Positions 1 to 8,749 of a DNA stretch of 64,000 bases are shown here, one piece after another (the first letter of the stretch is position 1; every line of letters starts with the position of its first letter). The translations under genes and the position numbers were made by a program. Source of the DNA: CAYREX01 sp964423505 (GTDB taxonomy: Bacteria; Fermentibacterota; Fermentibacteria; Fermentibacterales; JCC-6); NCBI GenBank assembly GCA_964423505.1, contig CAYREX010000002.1, forward strand, positions 186,001 through 250,000, in the 5' to 3' direction. The notes under the pieces are model-generated. The model saw only the letters and a list, made by a program, of their open reading frames with translations. It was not told where the DNA came from and did not search any database.

Positions 1-686
1 CTGAGATTCGACCTCCTGCACAGGAAGTACCGGACTATCCAGGTGAAACCGCAGGCCTGGCCGATTATGGTGGCCAGCGCCGCCCCCCTTATGCCCATGT
101 CAAGCAGGAAGATGAAGACGGGATCGAGCACGATGTTCACCCCGGCGCCTATGAACATCCCGGCCATGGCCACCTTGGTGTTCCCCTCCGCCCGGGCCAG
201 CCCGTTGGAGGAGACCGCCATGGTGAAGAGCGGTCCTCCCAGGAGCACCACCGAGAGGTAGCGCCTGGCGTACGGCAGCACCGTCGGCCCCGCCCCGAAC
301 AGGCGGAGTACGTCGTCCAGGAAGACAAGGCCCAGGGCCGATATGACCAGCCCGAGCACGCCGACCAGCAGGAAGGAGCCGCTCGCGGTCCGACCCGCCT
401 CTTCCTCCATCCCCGCCCCCAGCCTGCGGGAGACTATGGAGCCGGCACCTATCCCGACCGTCTGGGCCACCGCCAGCAGGACCATCTGCATCGGGAAGCT
501 CACCGCCAGGGCGGCCAGCGCCTCGGTGCCCACGCCGCGGCCGACGAAGATGGTGTCCACCAGGTTGTAGAGGGCGTTCCCCATCATCCCGGCGATGGCG
601 GGGCCGGAGAGCCTCACCAGGAGCCTCGGCACGGCCTGGGTGCCCAGGAGCCTGGTCCGCTCCGCCTGTGATACCGCGGAGGCCAC
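1..686 (-). CDS. MATE-family efflux transporter, partial (C-terminus outside window)
   Basis: About 228 N-terminal residues of a polytopic membrane protein lie in the window; the gene runs off the left edge. MATE proteins export drugs or metabolites using a cation gradient. The call rests on the repeated amphipathic/TM pattern and on family-typical stretches: ALYNLVDTIFVGR near residue 40, QTVGIGAGSIVSRRLGAG near residue 85, and NIVLDPVFIF around residue 190. The start is a GTG three bases after the stop of the upstream DMT transporter, so the two genes are almost certainly co-transcribed. Substrate is unknown. It could equally be a MATE-related lipid or polysaccharide flippase, since only the N-terminal half is visible. 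Confidence 0.85.
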   Translation of the reverse strand, partial: MASAVSQAERTRLLGTQAVPRLLVRLSGPAIAGMMGNALYNLVDTIFVGRGVGTEALAALAVSFPMQMVLLAVAQTVGIGAGSIVSRRLGAGMEEEAGRTASGSFLLVGVLGLVISALGLVFLDDVLRLFGAGPTVLPYARRYLSVVLLGGPLFTMAVSSNGLARAEGNTKVAMAGMFIGAGVNIVLDPVFIFLLDMGIRGAALATIIGQACGFTWIVRYFLCRRSNL

Positions 687-689
687 CGC

Positions 690-1661
690 CTACTCCAGGT
701 TCACCAGGACGAGGGCCACCACCGTCATTATCACCGACGCACGCTCCCTGCCCCTGAGCCGCTCTCCGAAGACAAGCCGGCCGGCGAGGCTTATGACCAC
801 TATCGTCAGGGCGCTGTAGACCGGGAAGACGACCGCAGCGTCCAGCCGCGAGAGGGAGAGTATCAGGAAGTGGGAGGCGAAGTAGTTGGGCACGCCGACC
901 ACCAGCCCTGTGGAGACGTCCCGCCACGCGGGCCGTCGCCTGCAGGCGAGCACCCTCCACCATGCCGTGACCAGGGCGGTGCCGAAGACCACCAGCAGGA
1001 AGAGGCTCTTCACCTCCAGGAGGCCGTAGCGCTGGTAGAGCTTGTTCGAGAACTCCGCCACGCCCACGGTGAGGAAGAGGAGGATGAGCACCGGTCTGAG
1101 CCCCTCGAGGAGCCTCCTGCCCCTCCGCAGGTCCAGGTTCGCCAGGAGTATGGCTGCCAGGGCCAGGGCTATCCCCACCCACTGCACCGGCGCTGGTATC
1201 TCCCTCCAGAGCAGGACTGCTAGGCTCATGGGTACCAGCACGCCGAGCTTGGAGAAGCTGCCGGCCAGGCTGACCCCGCTCTCCCTCACCGCCCTCTGCA
1301 GCAGGATGAACCCCAGGAAGTAGACCACGCCGGTGGGAACGCCGAGCACCACCGCCCAGCCGGCGCTCCCGTCGCCGCCGAAGCTCCCACCCTCGAGGAC
1401 GCCTGGAAGGCCGTCGACGAAGGCGCCCGGCCACTCCAGCGGCGAGCCGAGGGAGTCGCCCAGGAGCAGCATGACCAGGGAGACCAGCGAGGCCACCACG
1501 TAGTTTGACGCCGTTACCACCAGGCGGTCCATCCCGCGTCCCTCGCTGTAGCGGAAGACGAGGGCTATGGAGGAGCTGCAGGCGACTGCCAGGAGGAGGT
1601 GCTCCAGCTCTGTCCTACCTGGCCAGCACGAAGGGAAGGCTGCAGGCGACGCCGCCCGCAT
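690..1661 (-). CDS. EamA/DMT-superfamily transporter
   Basis: A 323-residue hydrophobic protein with about ten predicted TM segments in two repeats, as in EamA (DUF6) drug/metabolite transporters. The second repeat carries LDAAVVFPVYSALTIVVISL followed by GRLVFGERL, a typical EamA ending. The first TM helix begins near residue 19 (EHLLLAVACSSSIALVF). The ATG at 1661 lies 47 bases inside the preceding propeller gene, and no better ATG/GTG is visible after that gene's stop, so the true start may be this ATG or a nearby non-standard codon. It sits between the secreted propeller gene and the MATE gene in one tight minus-strand operon. Substrate unknown. Confidence 0.8.
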   Translation of the reverse strand: MRAASPAAFPSCWPGRTELEHLLLAVACSSSIALVFRYSEGRGMDRLVVTASNYVVASLVSLVMLLLGDSLGSPLEWPGAFVDGLPGVLEGGSFGGDGSAGWAVVLGVPTGVVYFLGFILLQRAVRESGVSLAGSFSKLGVLVPMSLAVLLWREIPAPVQWVGIALALAAILLANLDLRRGRRLLEGLRPVLILLFLTVGVAEFSNKLYQRYGLLEVKSLFLLVVFGTALVTAWWRVLACRRRPAWRDVSTGLVVGVPNYFASHFLILSLSRLDAAVVFPVYSALTIVVISLAGRLVFGERLRGRERASVIMTVVALVLVNLE

Positions 1662-4191
1662 CGAGCCTCAGCCGGTAGACGCCGCAGGGAAGACGCTCCG
1701 GGGCGGTCCAGCCCAGCGCGTGCTCCCCACCGGGCATCGGGCCGGAGACCACCTCGGAGACCAGTCTCCCGCCAAGGTCGTAGACGGCCAGCCTGACCTC
1801 CCGCGGCCCCTCGAGGGCGAGCCCTATGGAGAGGGCGCCGGAGCAGGGGTTGGGCCCGGCCCGCAGGGGGAGAGCTGCCCCCCCCGAGCCGGCGCCCGCT
1901 CCCTGAGAGGTCCATCCGACAACCGAGGCGATGTCCGGGCCCGGTGCCGCCGCCACCGTGACGTCCGCGGCCGGGCAGTGGTCGAAGTGGACCGAGGAGG
2001 CCGACAGGGTCACCGGCTCCCCGTTCCTGTGCAGCGCGCAGTCTGTGCCGCTGCCGGGGCCGGTCAGCACGATGCGGTTGCCGCCCGGGGTGAACTCCAG
2101 GTCCAGCACCGCCCCCCAAGCCGAGTAGTCGTGGGTGTCCGTCACTTCCCCGGTCTCCGGGTCGACCATGAGCACCGACCGGTCCGAGTAGGAGCAGACG
2201 GCGAACCTCTCCGACGCCGGGTCCCAGGCGACCCGCAGAGGGCCGTCCACCCCGCCCCATGTCCCGAGAACGCCGGAGGAGGCGCCGTCCACCTGGATGA
2301 TGGAGTAGGAGTCGCCAAGGTAGTTGGAGACGAGGGCCTTAGTCCCGTCGCCGGAGTAGGCAAGCTGCAGCGGGAAGTCGCCCACCTGCAGGTCGGCGAC
2401 GACGGTATTGGTAGCGGTGTCGATGACCTTCACCCTGTCGTCGAAGGAGGCGGCCACCAGGCAGTGTGCCCCGGCCGGCGATACCCTCACGTCCGACGAG
2501 ACGCCGCAGGCCGCCCAGGAGACGCCGATGACGCCGCAGGGCAACTCCGCCACCTCGCTGCTGGCAGCCCCGTCCAGCTCGACCACGGAGACGGTGTTCG
2601 ACGAGATGTTGCCCACGTAGGCGTGGGAGCCGTCCGGCGTGATGGATACCACCCCGGGTCTGGTGCCGGTGGGCACATCGGCCACCACCTCGCCCTCCCG
2701 GAGGTCCATGACCAGCACCGAGCCGGTCCCGAAGCCGCAGATGACGGCCCACCGGGAGTCGGGGGTGATGGCGGCGTCCTGCACCCTGTCCCCGGCGTAC
2801 ACGACCGTGTCCACCTGCAGGCTGCCCAGGTCCAGCAGGGAGACGTTGTCCGAGAGCGTGTTGGAGAGGATGGCCACGGAGCCATCCGGAGCGATGACCG
2901 CCCTCCTGGTACCGTCCCCCTCCACGGGGGAGCCGGAGATGATGTCCCCCTCGTAGCTGACCGAAGCTCCGTCGAAGTCGTAGACGTAGACCCCCTCGTG
3001 CCGGGTCGGGTCGTAGCTGCCGCTCAACATCTCGACCGGCGAGACCTCGCCCATGTACTGCGAGTTGCCCTGGTGCTGCGCCACCATGGTCTCGGAGGCC
3101 AGGTCCATCACCGAGTAGCGGTACTGGCCGCTCACGGCCAGGGAGTGGTCGGGCGAGGAGCCTATCCAGAAGGGGGAGTAGGTCTGGGTGAACGTCACGA
3201 AGTCGAGGCTGCCGAACCGAACGATGTGGCTGCAGTTGCCGCTGGTGGAGACGAAGGCCTTCGAACCTGTCTGGTTAAGAGCCATCCCGGTGGTCATGCC
3301 GGTGGAGTATCCGCTCAGCGTCACCGCCGCGTCCACCGTCATCGAGGCCAGGTCGACCAGGGTCACGTGCACCGGGTTGGTACCGCAGTAGACGGCCAGC
3401 TTCGACCCGTCGCCGGAGAGGGCGAGCCCCCTGCTCTCGGCCACGGTCACCGAGTCGACCCGCTCACCGGTGGTCACGTCGTAGACGTAGACGGTCATGT
3501 CGCCGTCGCCGACCGCCAGCGTGGTATCCCCCGGAAGCGGCAGCATCGGCGAGAACTTCGCGTAGAACCTGTTGCTCTCGCTGCCCCAGCCGTAGCTGGA
3601 GAGCCAGACGGGGAAGCCCTGTACCGTCCTCTCGCGGGTCATGCCGACCAGGTCGACCACCTCCAGCACATCGTCGATGTCGCAGGCGACGAAGGCCCTG
3701 TCTCCGCTCCCGGAGACCTCCACGACCCAGGGCTGCTCCCCGGACGCGAAGCTCAGCTCCAGGGACCAGTCGGAGAGGGAGTAGACGTCCACCCGATCCT
3801 CGAAGGGGAAGGCGACCACCGCGTAGTCGCCGGTGCAGGCCACGCCGCCCGGGTAGCCGTCCAGGGCTACGGTCGTGTCTATCTCCATGGATAGAGGGTC
3901 CATTACGCTCACCGTGCCGCTCATGTAGTTGCAGACAACGAAGCGCGTGCCGTCGGGAATCCAGGCGATGTCCATCAGGTAGTCGCCCTCCGGCTGGACG
4001 CCCGGGTCGACGTCCTCCGTCCACTCGGCATCACCGCCCGGGCAGGGGAGCAGCATGTCGGCGGTCACGCCGCTGCCCGGCTCGAGCAGGGTGACCGAGG
4101 GGGCAGGCTCCCCCTCCGGCGAGCCGGCCTCCGACGGCGGCGAGAGGGCCAGCAGCGCGGCGAGCAGCAGGTACATGACGGACCTCCTCAT
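1615..4191 (-). CDS. Secreted YncE-like beta-propeller protein with FlgD-like C-terminal domain
   Basis: 858 residues. A signal peptide (MRRSVMYLLLAALLAL, cleavage after SEA near residue 22) is followed by roughly 700 residues of YncE/lactonase-type beta-propeller repeats. Recurrent blades read like 'G(S/T)VSVMDP', 'VVDLAS' and 'GSVLVMDL', with the 'PDG(S/T)' and 'N(T/S)VSVVEL' patterns of surface-layer propellers. The last 80 or so residues form a FlgD-like/Por-secretion-like sandwich: GPNPCSGALSIGLAL, VYDLGGRLV and CGVYRLRLDAGG. This domain is used in FCB-type bacteria as a C-terminal sorting or anchoring module. Probable cell-surface or extracellular location. No catalytic residues recognised; the ligand is unknown. 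Confidence 0.8.
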   Translation of the reverse strand: MRRSVMYLLLAALLALSPPSEAGSPEGEPAPSVTLLEPGSGVTADMLLPCPGGDAEWTEDVDPGVQPEGDYLMDIAWIPDGTRFVVCNYMSGTVSVMDPLSMEIDTTVALDGYPGGVACTGDYAVVAFPFEDRVDVYSLSDWSLELSFASGEQPWVVEVSGSGDRAFVACDIDDVLEVVDLVGMTRERTVQGFPVWLSSYGWGSESNRFYAKFSPMLPLPGDTTLAVGDGDMTVYVYDVTTGERVDSVTVAESRGLALSGDGSKLAVYCGTNPVHVTLVDLASMTVDAAVTLSGYSTGMTTGMALNQTGSKAFVSTSGNCSHIVRFGSLDFVTFTQTYSPFWIGSSPDHSLAVSGQYRYSVMDLASETMVAQHQGNSQYMGEVSPVEMLSGSYDPTRHEGVYVYDFDGASVSYEGDIISGSPVEGDGTRRAVIAPDGSVAILSNTLSDNVSLLDLGSLQVDTVVYAGDRVQDAAITPDSRWAVICGFGTGSVLVMDLREGEVVADVPTGTRPGVVSITPDGSHAYVGNISSNTVSVVELDGAASSEVAELPCGVIGVSWAACGVSSDVRVSPAGAHCLVAASFDDRVKVIDTATNTVVADLQVGDFPLQLAYSGDGTKALVSNYLGDSYSIIQVDGASSGVLGTWGGVDGPLRVAWDPASERFAVCSYSDRSVLMVDPETGEVTDTHDYSAWGAVLDLEFTPGGNRIVLTGPGSGTDCALHRNGEPVTLSASSVHFDHCPAADVTVAAAPGPDIASVVGWTSQGAGAGSGGAALPLRAGPNPCSGALSIGLALEGPREVRLAVYDLGGRLVSEVVSGPMPGGEHALGWTAPERLPCGVYRLRLDAGGVACSLPFVLAR

Positions 4192-4256
4192 AGCATCAGC
4201 CCGCGTGGGATCTGTGGAGCCTAGAATACGTCTGTCCGGCAGTTTCCAGCAACCCG

Positions 4257-6551
4257 CTAGCGAGCCACCGTCAGCTTCCCGGTAGCGGTCGGGCCACCCC
4301 GGGTGACCACCCTGACCACGTAGAGGCCCTGCGCCAGCCTCCCCACGTCCAGGTCGTGCGCGTCGCCCTCGAAGGAATCCTCGATAACCAGCCTGCCGGC
4401 GGTGTCGTAGACGGAGACGACCCTCCCGCCCGGCATCTCCGGCGCGGGTGGACGCACGATGACGGACGCTCCGGTCGCCGGGTTGGGCGCCAGGACGGGG
4501 AGCGGCCCGCTGAAGGGGCTGGCGCTGTCCGATATCCGGGTGACCGGGTCGAACCTTGCGGCGTCGAAGGCAATGTGCTCACCAACGGTCCCGGTGTAGT
4601 CCCCGAGCCTGAGGCAGGCCCCCTCGGCCAACTCCCATGTGCCCAGCTCCGCCCACTCGCCGCTGTAGTCGCCCTGGTCCAGGGTCACCTCGACCGGCCC
4701 GCCGGTGGTCTCCACCCTGTAGATGCCGGTGGCTGCTGCGTGGGCCGGCGGGACGTGGACCGAGACCGTGTAGTGGCCGGTCCCCGGCAGGTCCGGCAGC
4801 CAGTAGGCCAGGCAGGTGTCGGGGGGGGCGCCGGTGGAGTAGGTCCACCAGGCGTCGCCGTCGTAGCCGCTGCCGACCATGTGCCAGTAGCGGCAGTCGC
4901 CGTACCTGACGAAGCCGGTGCTGTTGTCGTCCACGAGGGTGGTGGGCGGGGAGGGTACCGCTGAGCGGGCCCGGAAGAGCTGGGCCACCCCGATTTCGAC
5001 ATGTCCGTTGTTGTAGCCGGGCCAGTCGTAGAGTACGTCCTCGCCGTTGTAGTGGTCTCCCCAGCCGCTCTCATTAGCGTCCCCGAAGGGGTCGTTCACC
5101 ACTACGGTGTGGTCCTCGTAGTAGCCGCGGAGAAGGATTATGTGCCCGTAGCCCAGCACGCTGGAGGAGCAGACCACCGGGTACCGCGAGTCTATCTCGC
5201 CCGTGAAGGTCGTCCAGGATGTGCCCTCCTGTGCCGAGGAGATGCCGTGCTGCTCCAGGAAGCCGACCATGTACGCCCATACCGCCCCGCCGTACTCCCT
5301 GCAGATGTAGCCGTGTGCTCCCTGCACCCAGACGTTCCCGGGGCTGACTCCCCACTCGTCGTAGGTGTATCCGAGGAACGTGTAGACGCGGGGGACGTAG
5401 TTGCCCCACTCGCTCCAGTGACCCTCCGGGTAGGAGACCCAGACCGAGTCGGGGGTGAGCCTCCGGTAGTACTGGGTGGCCATGAGGCACGAGGTGGGGC
5501 CGCAGCTCCAGCTGCCGTCGAAGGAGTTCGGGGTGTCCCAGCGCTGGTGCATGTAGGGCACCTCGATGTGCTCCGCGGGGGAGTCGTGCTCGATGCAGGC
5601 GGCCGGCTCCAGGTGCCCGGGGGCGCCTGGGAACCCGCGCAGGCTGCCGCTCGCCGCGTCGGTCCATGCCACGCCGCCACCGGAGAGCGGCACCGGGCGC
5701 AGGGCGGCCGGCCCCTCCAGCAGCGGCTCCGGAGCACCATCCTCCGGAGAGACGGCCATCACCGCCCCGCCGACCGGGGCTAGCCCGCTTCGCTCCAGGG
5801 CCGAGTACATCACACTGCCGTCCGGAAGCCAGGCGGGGAACAGCCCGTCACCGACCTCGAGCGCGACGCCGCCCTCGCCGCGGAAGACGAGGAAGCCGCC
5901 GCCAGCGTCCTCCGCCAGCACCATCCCCCCGGGGCCGGCCTCGACTCGCCTGAAGGTCCGGCCGTCCTGCTCCCCCGGCCCAGCTTCGGCGACGTCTCCC
6001 GTCACGATGTCCAATACGCGGATGCCGCCGGCCTCGCCGGTGTACCAGACCGTCTCCCCGGAGAGCGCCGCCCAGGCGGGGTCCTCCCCGATATGCCATC
6101 TCCTCCTCTCCCCGCCGCCGGGGCATACCTCGATGATGTGCCCCTCCTCGGCCAGGAGCACGCGGCCTTCCGCGCCCGGGAAGGGGCCGCTGAAGGCCTG
6201 CGACTCGTGGAGCACCACCCGCTCCCCCTCCGCGGTGAGCAGCACGGCCCTCTGGACGGCTCCCTCGCACTCCTTGAAGAGGATGCCGGAGTCGGTCACG
6301 GTCACGTTCCGTCCGGCGCCGGCGCAGGCGGAGAGCATCTCCGGCGAGCCGTCCGGCCTGCAGAGCCAGAGGCCGGCGTGCCTGCCGTCGGTCACCAGCA
6401 GCCCCGAGGGGGAGTCCGATACCGCCAGCACGGCGTCGGACGGGTCTAGGGGGCCGCCGGCGAGGGACATCAGCGCAGCGGCGGCGCAGAGGTGGAACGT
6501 CCCCAGCTCAGACCCTCCCCACCGGCGCCACGTAGACCACCATCTCGTCAT
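4257..6551 (-). CDS. Secreted C39-like peptidase / golvesin-like / FlgD-like multidomain protein
   Basis: 764 residues. Residues ~30-330 form a divergent WD/propeller-like N-terminal part. Residues ~335-520 resemble a C39-like papain-fold peptidase: the Cys in SWSCGPTSCLMA is the likely nucleophile, GYGHIILLRGYY carries the likely His, and NDPFGDANE the likely Asp/Asn. A golvesin C-terminal-like beta domain follows (DNSTGFVRYGDCRYWHMV to HIAFDAARF, ~545-665), then a FlgD-like tail (NPATGASVIV, VYDTAGRLV, GLYVVRVV). The chosen ATG overlaps the nitroreductase gene by 44 bases. A start nearer 6490 is possible because the hydrophobic signal (FHLCAAAALMSLAGG) lies close to the overlap. Probably extracellular; substrate unknown. 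Confidence 0.75.
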   Translation of the reverse strand: MTRWWSTWRRWGGSELGTFHLCAAAALMSLAGGPLDPSDAVLAVSDSPSGLLVTDGRHAGLWLCRPDGSPEMLSACAGAGRNVTVTDSGILFKECEGAVQRAVLLTAEGERVVLHESQAFSGPFPGAEGRVLLAEEGHIIEVCPGGGERRRWHIGEDPAWAALSGETVWYTGEAGGIRVLDIVTGDVAEAGPGEQDGRTFRRVEAGPGGMVLAEDAGGGFLVFRGEGGVALEVGDGLFPAWLPDGSVMYSALERSGLAPVGGAVMAVSPEDGAPEPLLEGPAALRPVPLSGGGVAWTDAASGSLRGFPGAPGHLEPAACIEHDSPAEHIEVPYMHQRWDTPNSFDGSWSCGPTSCLMATQYYRRLTPDSVWVSYPEGHWSEWGNYVPRVYTFLGYTYDEWGVSPGNVWVQGAHGYICREYGGAVWAYMVGFLEQHGISSAQEGTSWTTFTGEIDSRYPVVCSSSVLGYGHIILLRGYYEDHTVVVNDPFGDANESGWGDHYNGEDVLYDWPGYNNGHVEIGVAQLFRARSAVPSPPTTLVDDNSTGFVRYGDCRYWHMVGSGYDGDAWWTYSTGAPPDTCLAYWLPDLPGTGHYTVSVHVPPAHAAATGIYRVETTGGPVEVTLDQGDYSGEWAELGTWELAEGACLRLGDYTGTVGEHIAFDAARFDPVTRISDSASPFSGPLPVLAPNPATGASVIVRPPAPEMPGGRVVSVYDTAGRLVIEDSFEGDAHDLDVGRLAQGLYVVRVVTRGGPTATGKLTVAR

Positions 6552-7257
6552 CGCCGTCGAGGCCCAGCAGGTCGTCCATGGCGTCCTGATCGTAGGCGCC
6601 TATGGCGCAGGTGCCCATGCCGGAGGCGGAGCAGGCCAGGTAGAGGTTCTGGCAGAGGTGCCCGGCGTCCAGGGCTATCACCTTGTGGGAGACGGGGCCG
6701 TACCGCCATTCCGTCCTGTAGGGCACCGCCGACCAGGCGAAGCAGACGGCGCACTCGCCGGCGAAGGCCTGGCCGTGGCAGGCTGCCGCGACGTCCTCCG
6801 GCGGGACCCGCTCTCCCAGCCTGACCAGGGCGTGCTCGAGCGGGAGGTAGCGGTAGAGGCCGGGCGCAAGCTCGCTCACGTCGTTCACGAAGAGGTAGGT
6901 CTCGAAGGGGTGCCTGGCCCCGGCGGATGGGACCGTCCGCAGGGTGACGGTGCCGTCCCTCAGCAGCCTCTGCACCCCCTGGGTGGCCCAGAGCAGCCAG
7001 GCCAGCTCACCCAGCCCTATCGGCTCCGGTCGAAAGCGCCGGATGCTCCGCCTCTCGTCGATGACCTTCCAGATCGGCTCGTCGGGGAACAGCTCCGGGT
7101 CCGGCTTCGGGAGGGGTATCACCTCCGCCCCCTCCGGGACGGGCTTCTGGGCGTCCGGCATGGGAACGCCCCTCGACTGGTCGCTCTCGAATCCTCTGAG
7201 CAGCTCCCATCTCGACCGCAATAGCTCACGTCCCAAGTCTATCAGCGCTCCTTCCAT
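6508..7257 (-). CDS. SagB/ThcOx-type nitroreductase-family oxidoreductase
   Basis: 249 residues from an ATG at 7257; an in-frame upstream ATG at 7299 would add 14 residues that look non-conserved. Nitroreductase-fold FMN enzyme of the SagB type: RRSIRRF near residue 65 (FMN-phosphate binding arginines), LLWATQGVQ, the TVPSAGARHPFETYL motif near 105, LDAGHLCQNLYLACSASGMGTCAIGAY near 200 and the C-terminal VYVAPVG. SagB relatives include azoline oxidases of peptide natural products, but no YcaO cyclodehydratase or precursor peptide is visible nearby, so a general FMN oxidoreductase role is safer. The stop overlaps the downstream peptidase gene's N-terminus. Confidence 0.85.
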   Translation of the reverse strand: MEGALIDLGRELLRSRWELLRGFESDQSRGVPMPDAQKPVPEGAEVIPLPKPDPELFPDEPIWKVIDERRSIRRFRPEPIGLGELAWLLWATQGVQRLLRDGTVTLRTVPSAGARHPFETYLFVNDVSELAPGLYRYLPLEHALVRLGERVPPEDVAAACHGQAFAGECAVCFAWSAVPYRTEWRYGPVSHKVIALDAGHLCQNLYLACSASGMGTCAIGAYDQDAMDDLLGLDGDDEMVVYVAPVGRV

Positions 7258-7328
7258 GTGACAGGTTCGGGCTGCGCGAGGCGGCGGATGCCGCGGCACA
7301 TCGATAGCGAAAGATTGTCAAGGGAGGA

Positions 7329-8483
7329 TCAGGGCCAGTTGAGCAGATCCTCCGGGCCGGTCCTCACCAGCCACGGCATGTAGGCGCGGAAGTCCGGCGA
7401 CCAGCTCCTCCCCCCGAGTATGTAGCCCTCCTCCCCGTCCCTCACCATGGCTGCCGCCGTGTTCCAGTTGCTGTCCCCGGCCAGGACCTCCCAGATGACG
7501 TTTCCCCACGGGTCTATCCGGAACAGGGAGGCGTCGTAGCTGCCGGCACCCGCCGACATGGTGTTCCCCAGCACCACGAAGCCGCCGGTGCCCGGCTCCA
7601 CCGCGTCCCAGGCCGAGTCGTTCTCCTCGCCGCCAAGCACCAGGGTCCAGCTCTCATCACCGGAGGCGTCCGTCCTGACCAGCCAGATGTCCATCTGGTG
7701 CCCGCCCTCCTCCAGGGTGGAGCCGGCCAGCAGGAAGCCGCCCTCGTCCGACTCCAGGAGGCAGCGTGCTATCTCGTGCCCCCCGTTGTCGAAGGAGACG
7801 GCCCAGCTCCCGTTGCCCTCGGAGTCGGTCGCAACCAGGTGGAAGTTGCCGTCGCTGCCCCCACAGAGAGCGTAGCCGCCGTCTGAGAGCGCCTGCACCG
7901 AGTAGGCCACCTCCGAGCCGGCCGTGCCGTAGGCGCGAGACCACTGCACGTCTCCCTCTTCGTCCAGGTGGACCAGCCAGAAGTCCTTGCCGCCGGCGCC
8001 CATGGACTCGGTATAGCCGGCGCAGACCACGCCCTCCCCGCCGGGGACCCGCTCCATGCAGTGGAGGACGTTGTCCCCCGGTTCCCTGTACGTCCTGCTC
8101 CAGGTCATCTCCCCGAAGTAGTCGAACATGGCCAGGAAGGCGTCCAGGCCGGTGCTGGAGAGGACGCTGCCGCAGACCAGGTAGCCTCCGGGGACGGGCA
8201 GTACGTCCCGGCCGACGGCGGAGAGGCCCAGACCCGTGCTCCGGGACCAGAGCACATCGCCCTGTGGGTCTGTCTTCATGATGAGGATGGTGGTAAGGTC
8301 CTCGTCGGGTGTGCCGTGGGAGCCGACGGCCAAGACGCCGCCCTCGTCGGTGAAGGTGAGGTCCCAGATGCGGCTGTCGTGGTCCGTCTGCAGATCCGAG
8401 GTCCAGAGCACCTCCGGAGGCCCTGCGACCGTTGCCGAACAGACGGCCAGGACCATCATCAGAACAATCCGCACTGTCGCCAT
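7329..8483 (-). CDS. Secreted repeat protein of propeller type
   Basis: 384 residues with a signal peptide (MATVRIVLMMVLAVCSATVAG). The mature part is made of about six ~50-residue repeats built on a 'W(S/T)R.YG..G.(E/D)..(Y/W)(S/D)V....GGY.L.G' pattern: SVQALSDGGYALCGGS, CLLESDEGGFLLAGST, AVEPGTGGFVVLGNT and AMVRDGEEGYILGG. Such repeats are common in secreted proteins of FCB-related candidate phyla and probably fold as a beta-propeller. No sorting tail or lipobox is seen, and the protein ends in WP. Function unknown. It is divergent from the TonB receptor gene, with a dispersed hairpin repeat between them. Confidence 0.7.
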   Translation of the reverse strand: MATVRIVLMMVLAVCSATVAGPPEVLWTSDLQTDHDSRIWDLTFTDEGGVLAVGSHGTPDEDLTTILIMKTDPQGDVLWSRSTGLGLSAVGRDVLPVPGGYLVCGSVLSSTGLDAFLAMFDYFGEMTWSRTYREPGDNVLHCMERVPGGEGVVCAGYTESMGAGGKDFWLVHLDEEGDVQWSRAYGTAGSEVAYSVQALSDGGYALCGGSDGNFHLVATDSEGNGSWAVSFDNGGHEIARCLLESDEGGFLLAGSTLEEGGHQMDIWLVRTDASGDESWTLVLGGEENDSAWDAVEPGTGGFVVLGNTMSAGAGSYDASLFRIDPWGNVIWEVLAGDSNWNTAAAMVRDGEEGYILGGRSWSPDFRAYMPWLVRTGPEDLLNWP

Positions 8484-8545
8484 GACTCACCTCCAGTCGC
8501 TCCATTCGGAATAGTGAGCAACCCCCGCCCCAAGTCAACCCGTGC

Positions 8546-8647
8546 AACACCGCAGCCGAATTCAACCCCGGGGTCGGACCCCGAGTTGAATTTATTCAAC
8601 CGCAGTGCCGGAGCACCCGGGGAGTCCCGTGACGAGAATCAGATACA
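8546..8647. repeat. Dispersed hairpin repeat, copy 1
   Basis: About 100 bases here are closely similar to 19989-20090. The core is a nested inverted repeat: outer arms aattcaac (8559-8566) and gttgaatt (8585-8592), inner arms ggggtc and gacccc. A run tttattcaaccg and a 'gtgccggag.acccggggag' segment shared by both copies follow. It lies in the divergent intergenic region between the propeller gene and the TonB receptor gene, so it is not simply a terminator. It resembles REP/MITE-like palindromic elements; no transposase is present in the window. Confidence 0.75.
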
Positions 8648-8714
8648 GCAATTTCCCCGAGAACGAGGGCTCAATGCGGATAGGTACACGGCAAGCGGAG
8701 AGCAGCGGAGCCAC

Positions 8715-8743
8715 TTGGAATACCCCGCCCGCAACGGTAGATT
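8715..8743 (+). promoter_or_regulatory. Possible promoter for the TonB receptor gene
   Basis: TTGGAA (8715-8720) and TAGATT (8738-8743) are separated by 17 bases. The -10 box ends only six bases before the ATG at 8750, so use of this promoter would give a nearly leaderless message or imply the downstream ATG at 8768. Confidence 0.3.
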
Positions 8744-8749
8744 GAAACG

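Noticed and set aside
100..1434. 444-codon minus-strand frame across MATE and EamA genes
   Set aside because: Arg/Gly/Pro-rich composition; out of frame with two clear transporters on the same strand.
1567..3894. Long plus-strand open frame of 775 codons opposite the propeller gene
   Set aside because: Product rich in Gly/Arg/Val/His with no domain; antisense shadow of the real minus-strand gene in GC-rich DNA.
6508..7257. Ribosomal peptide natural product cluster around the SagB-type oxidoreductase
   Set aside because: No YcaO cyclodehydratase, precursor peptide or dedicated transporter in the neighbourhood.
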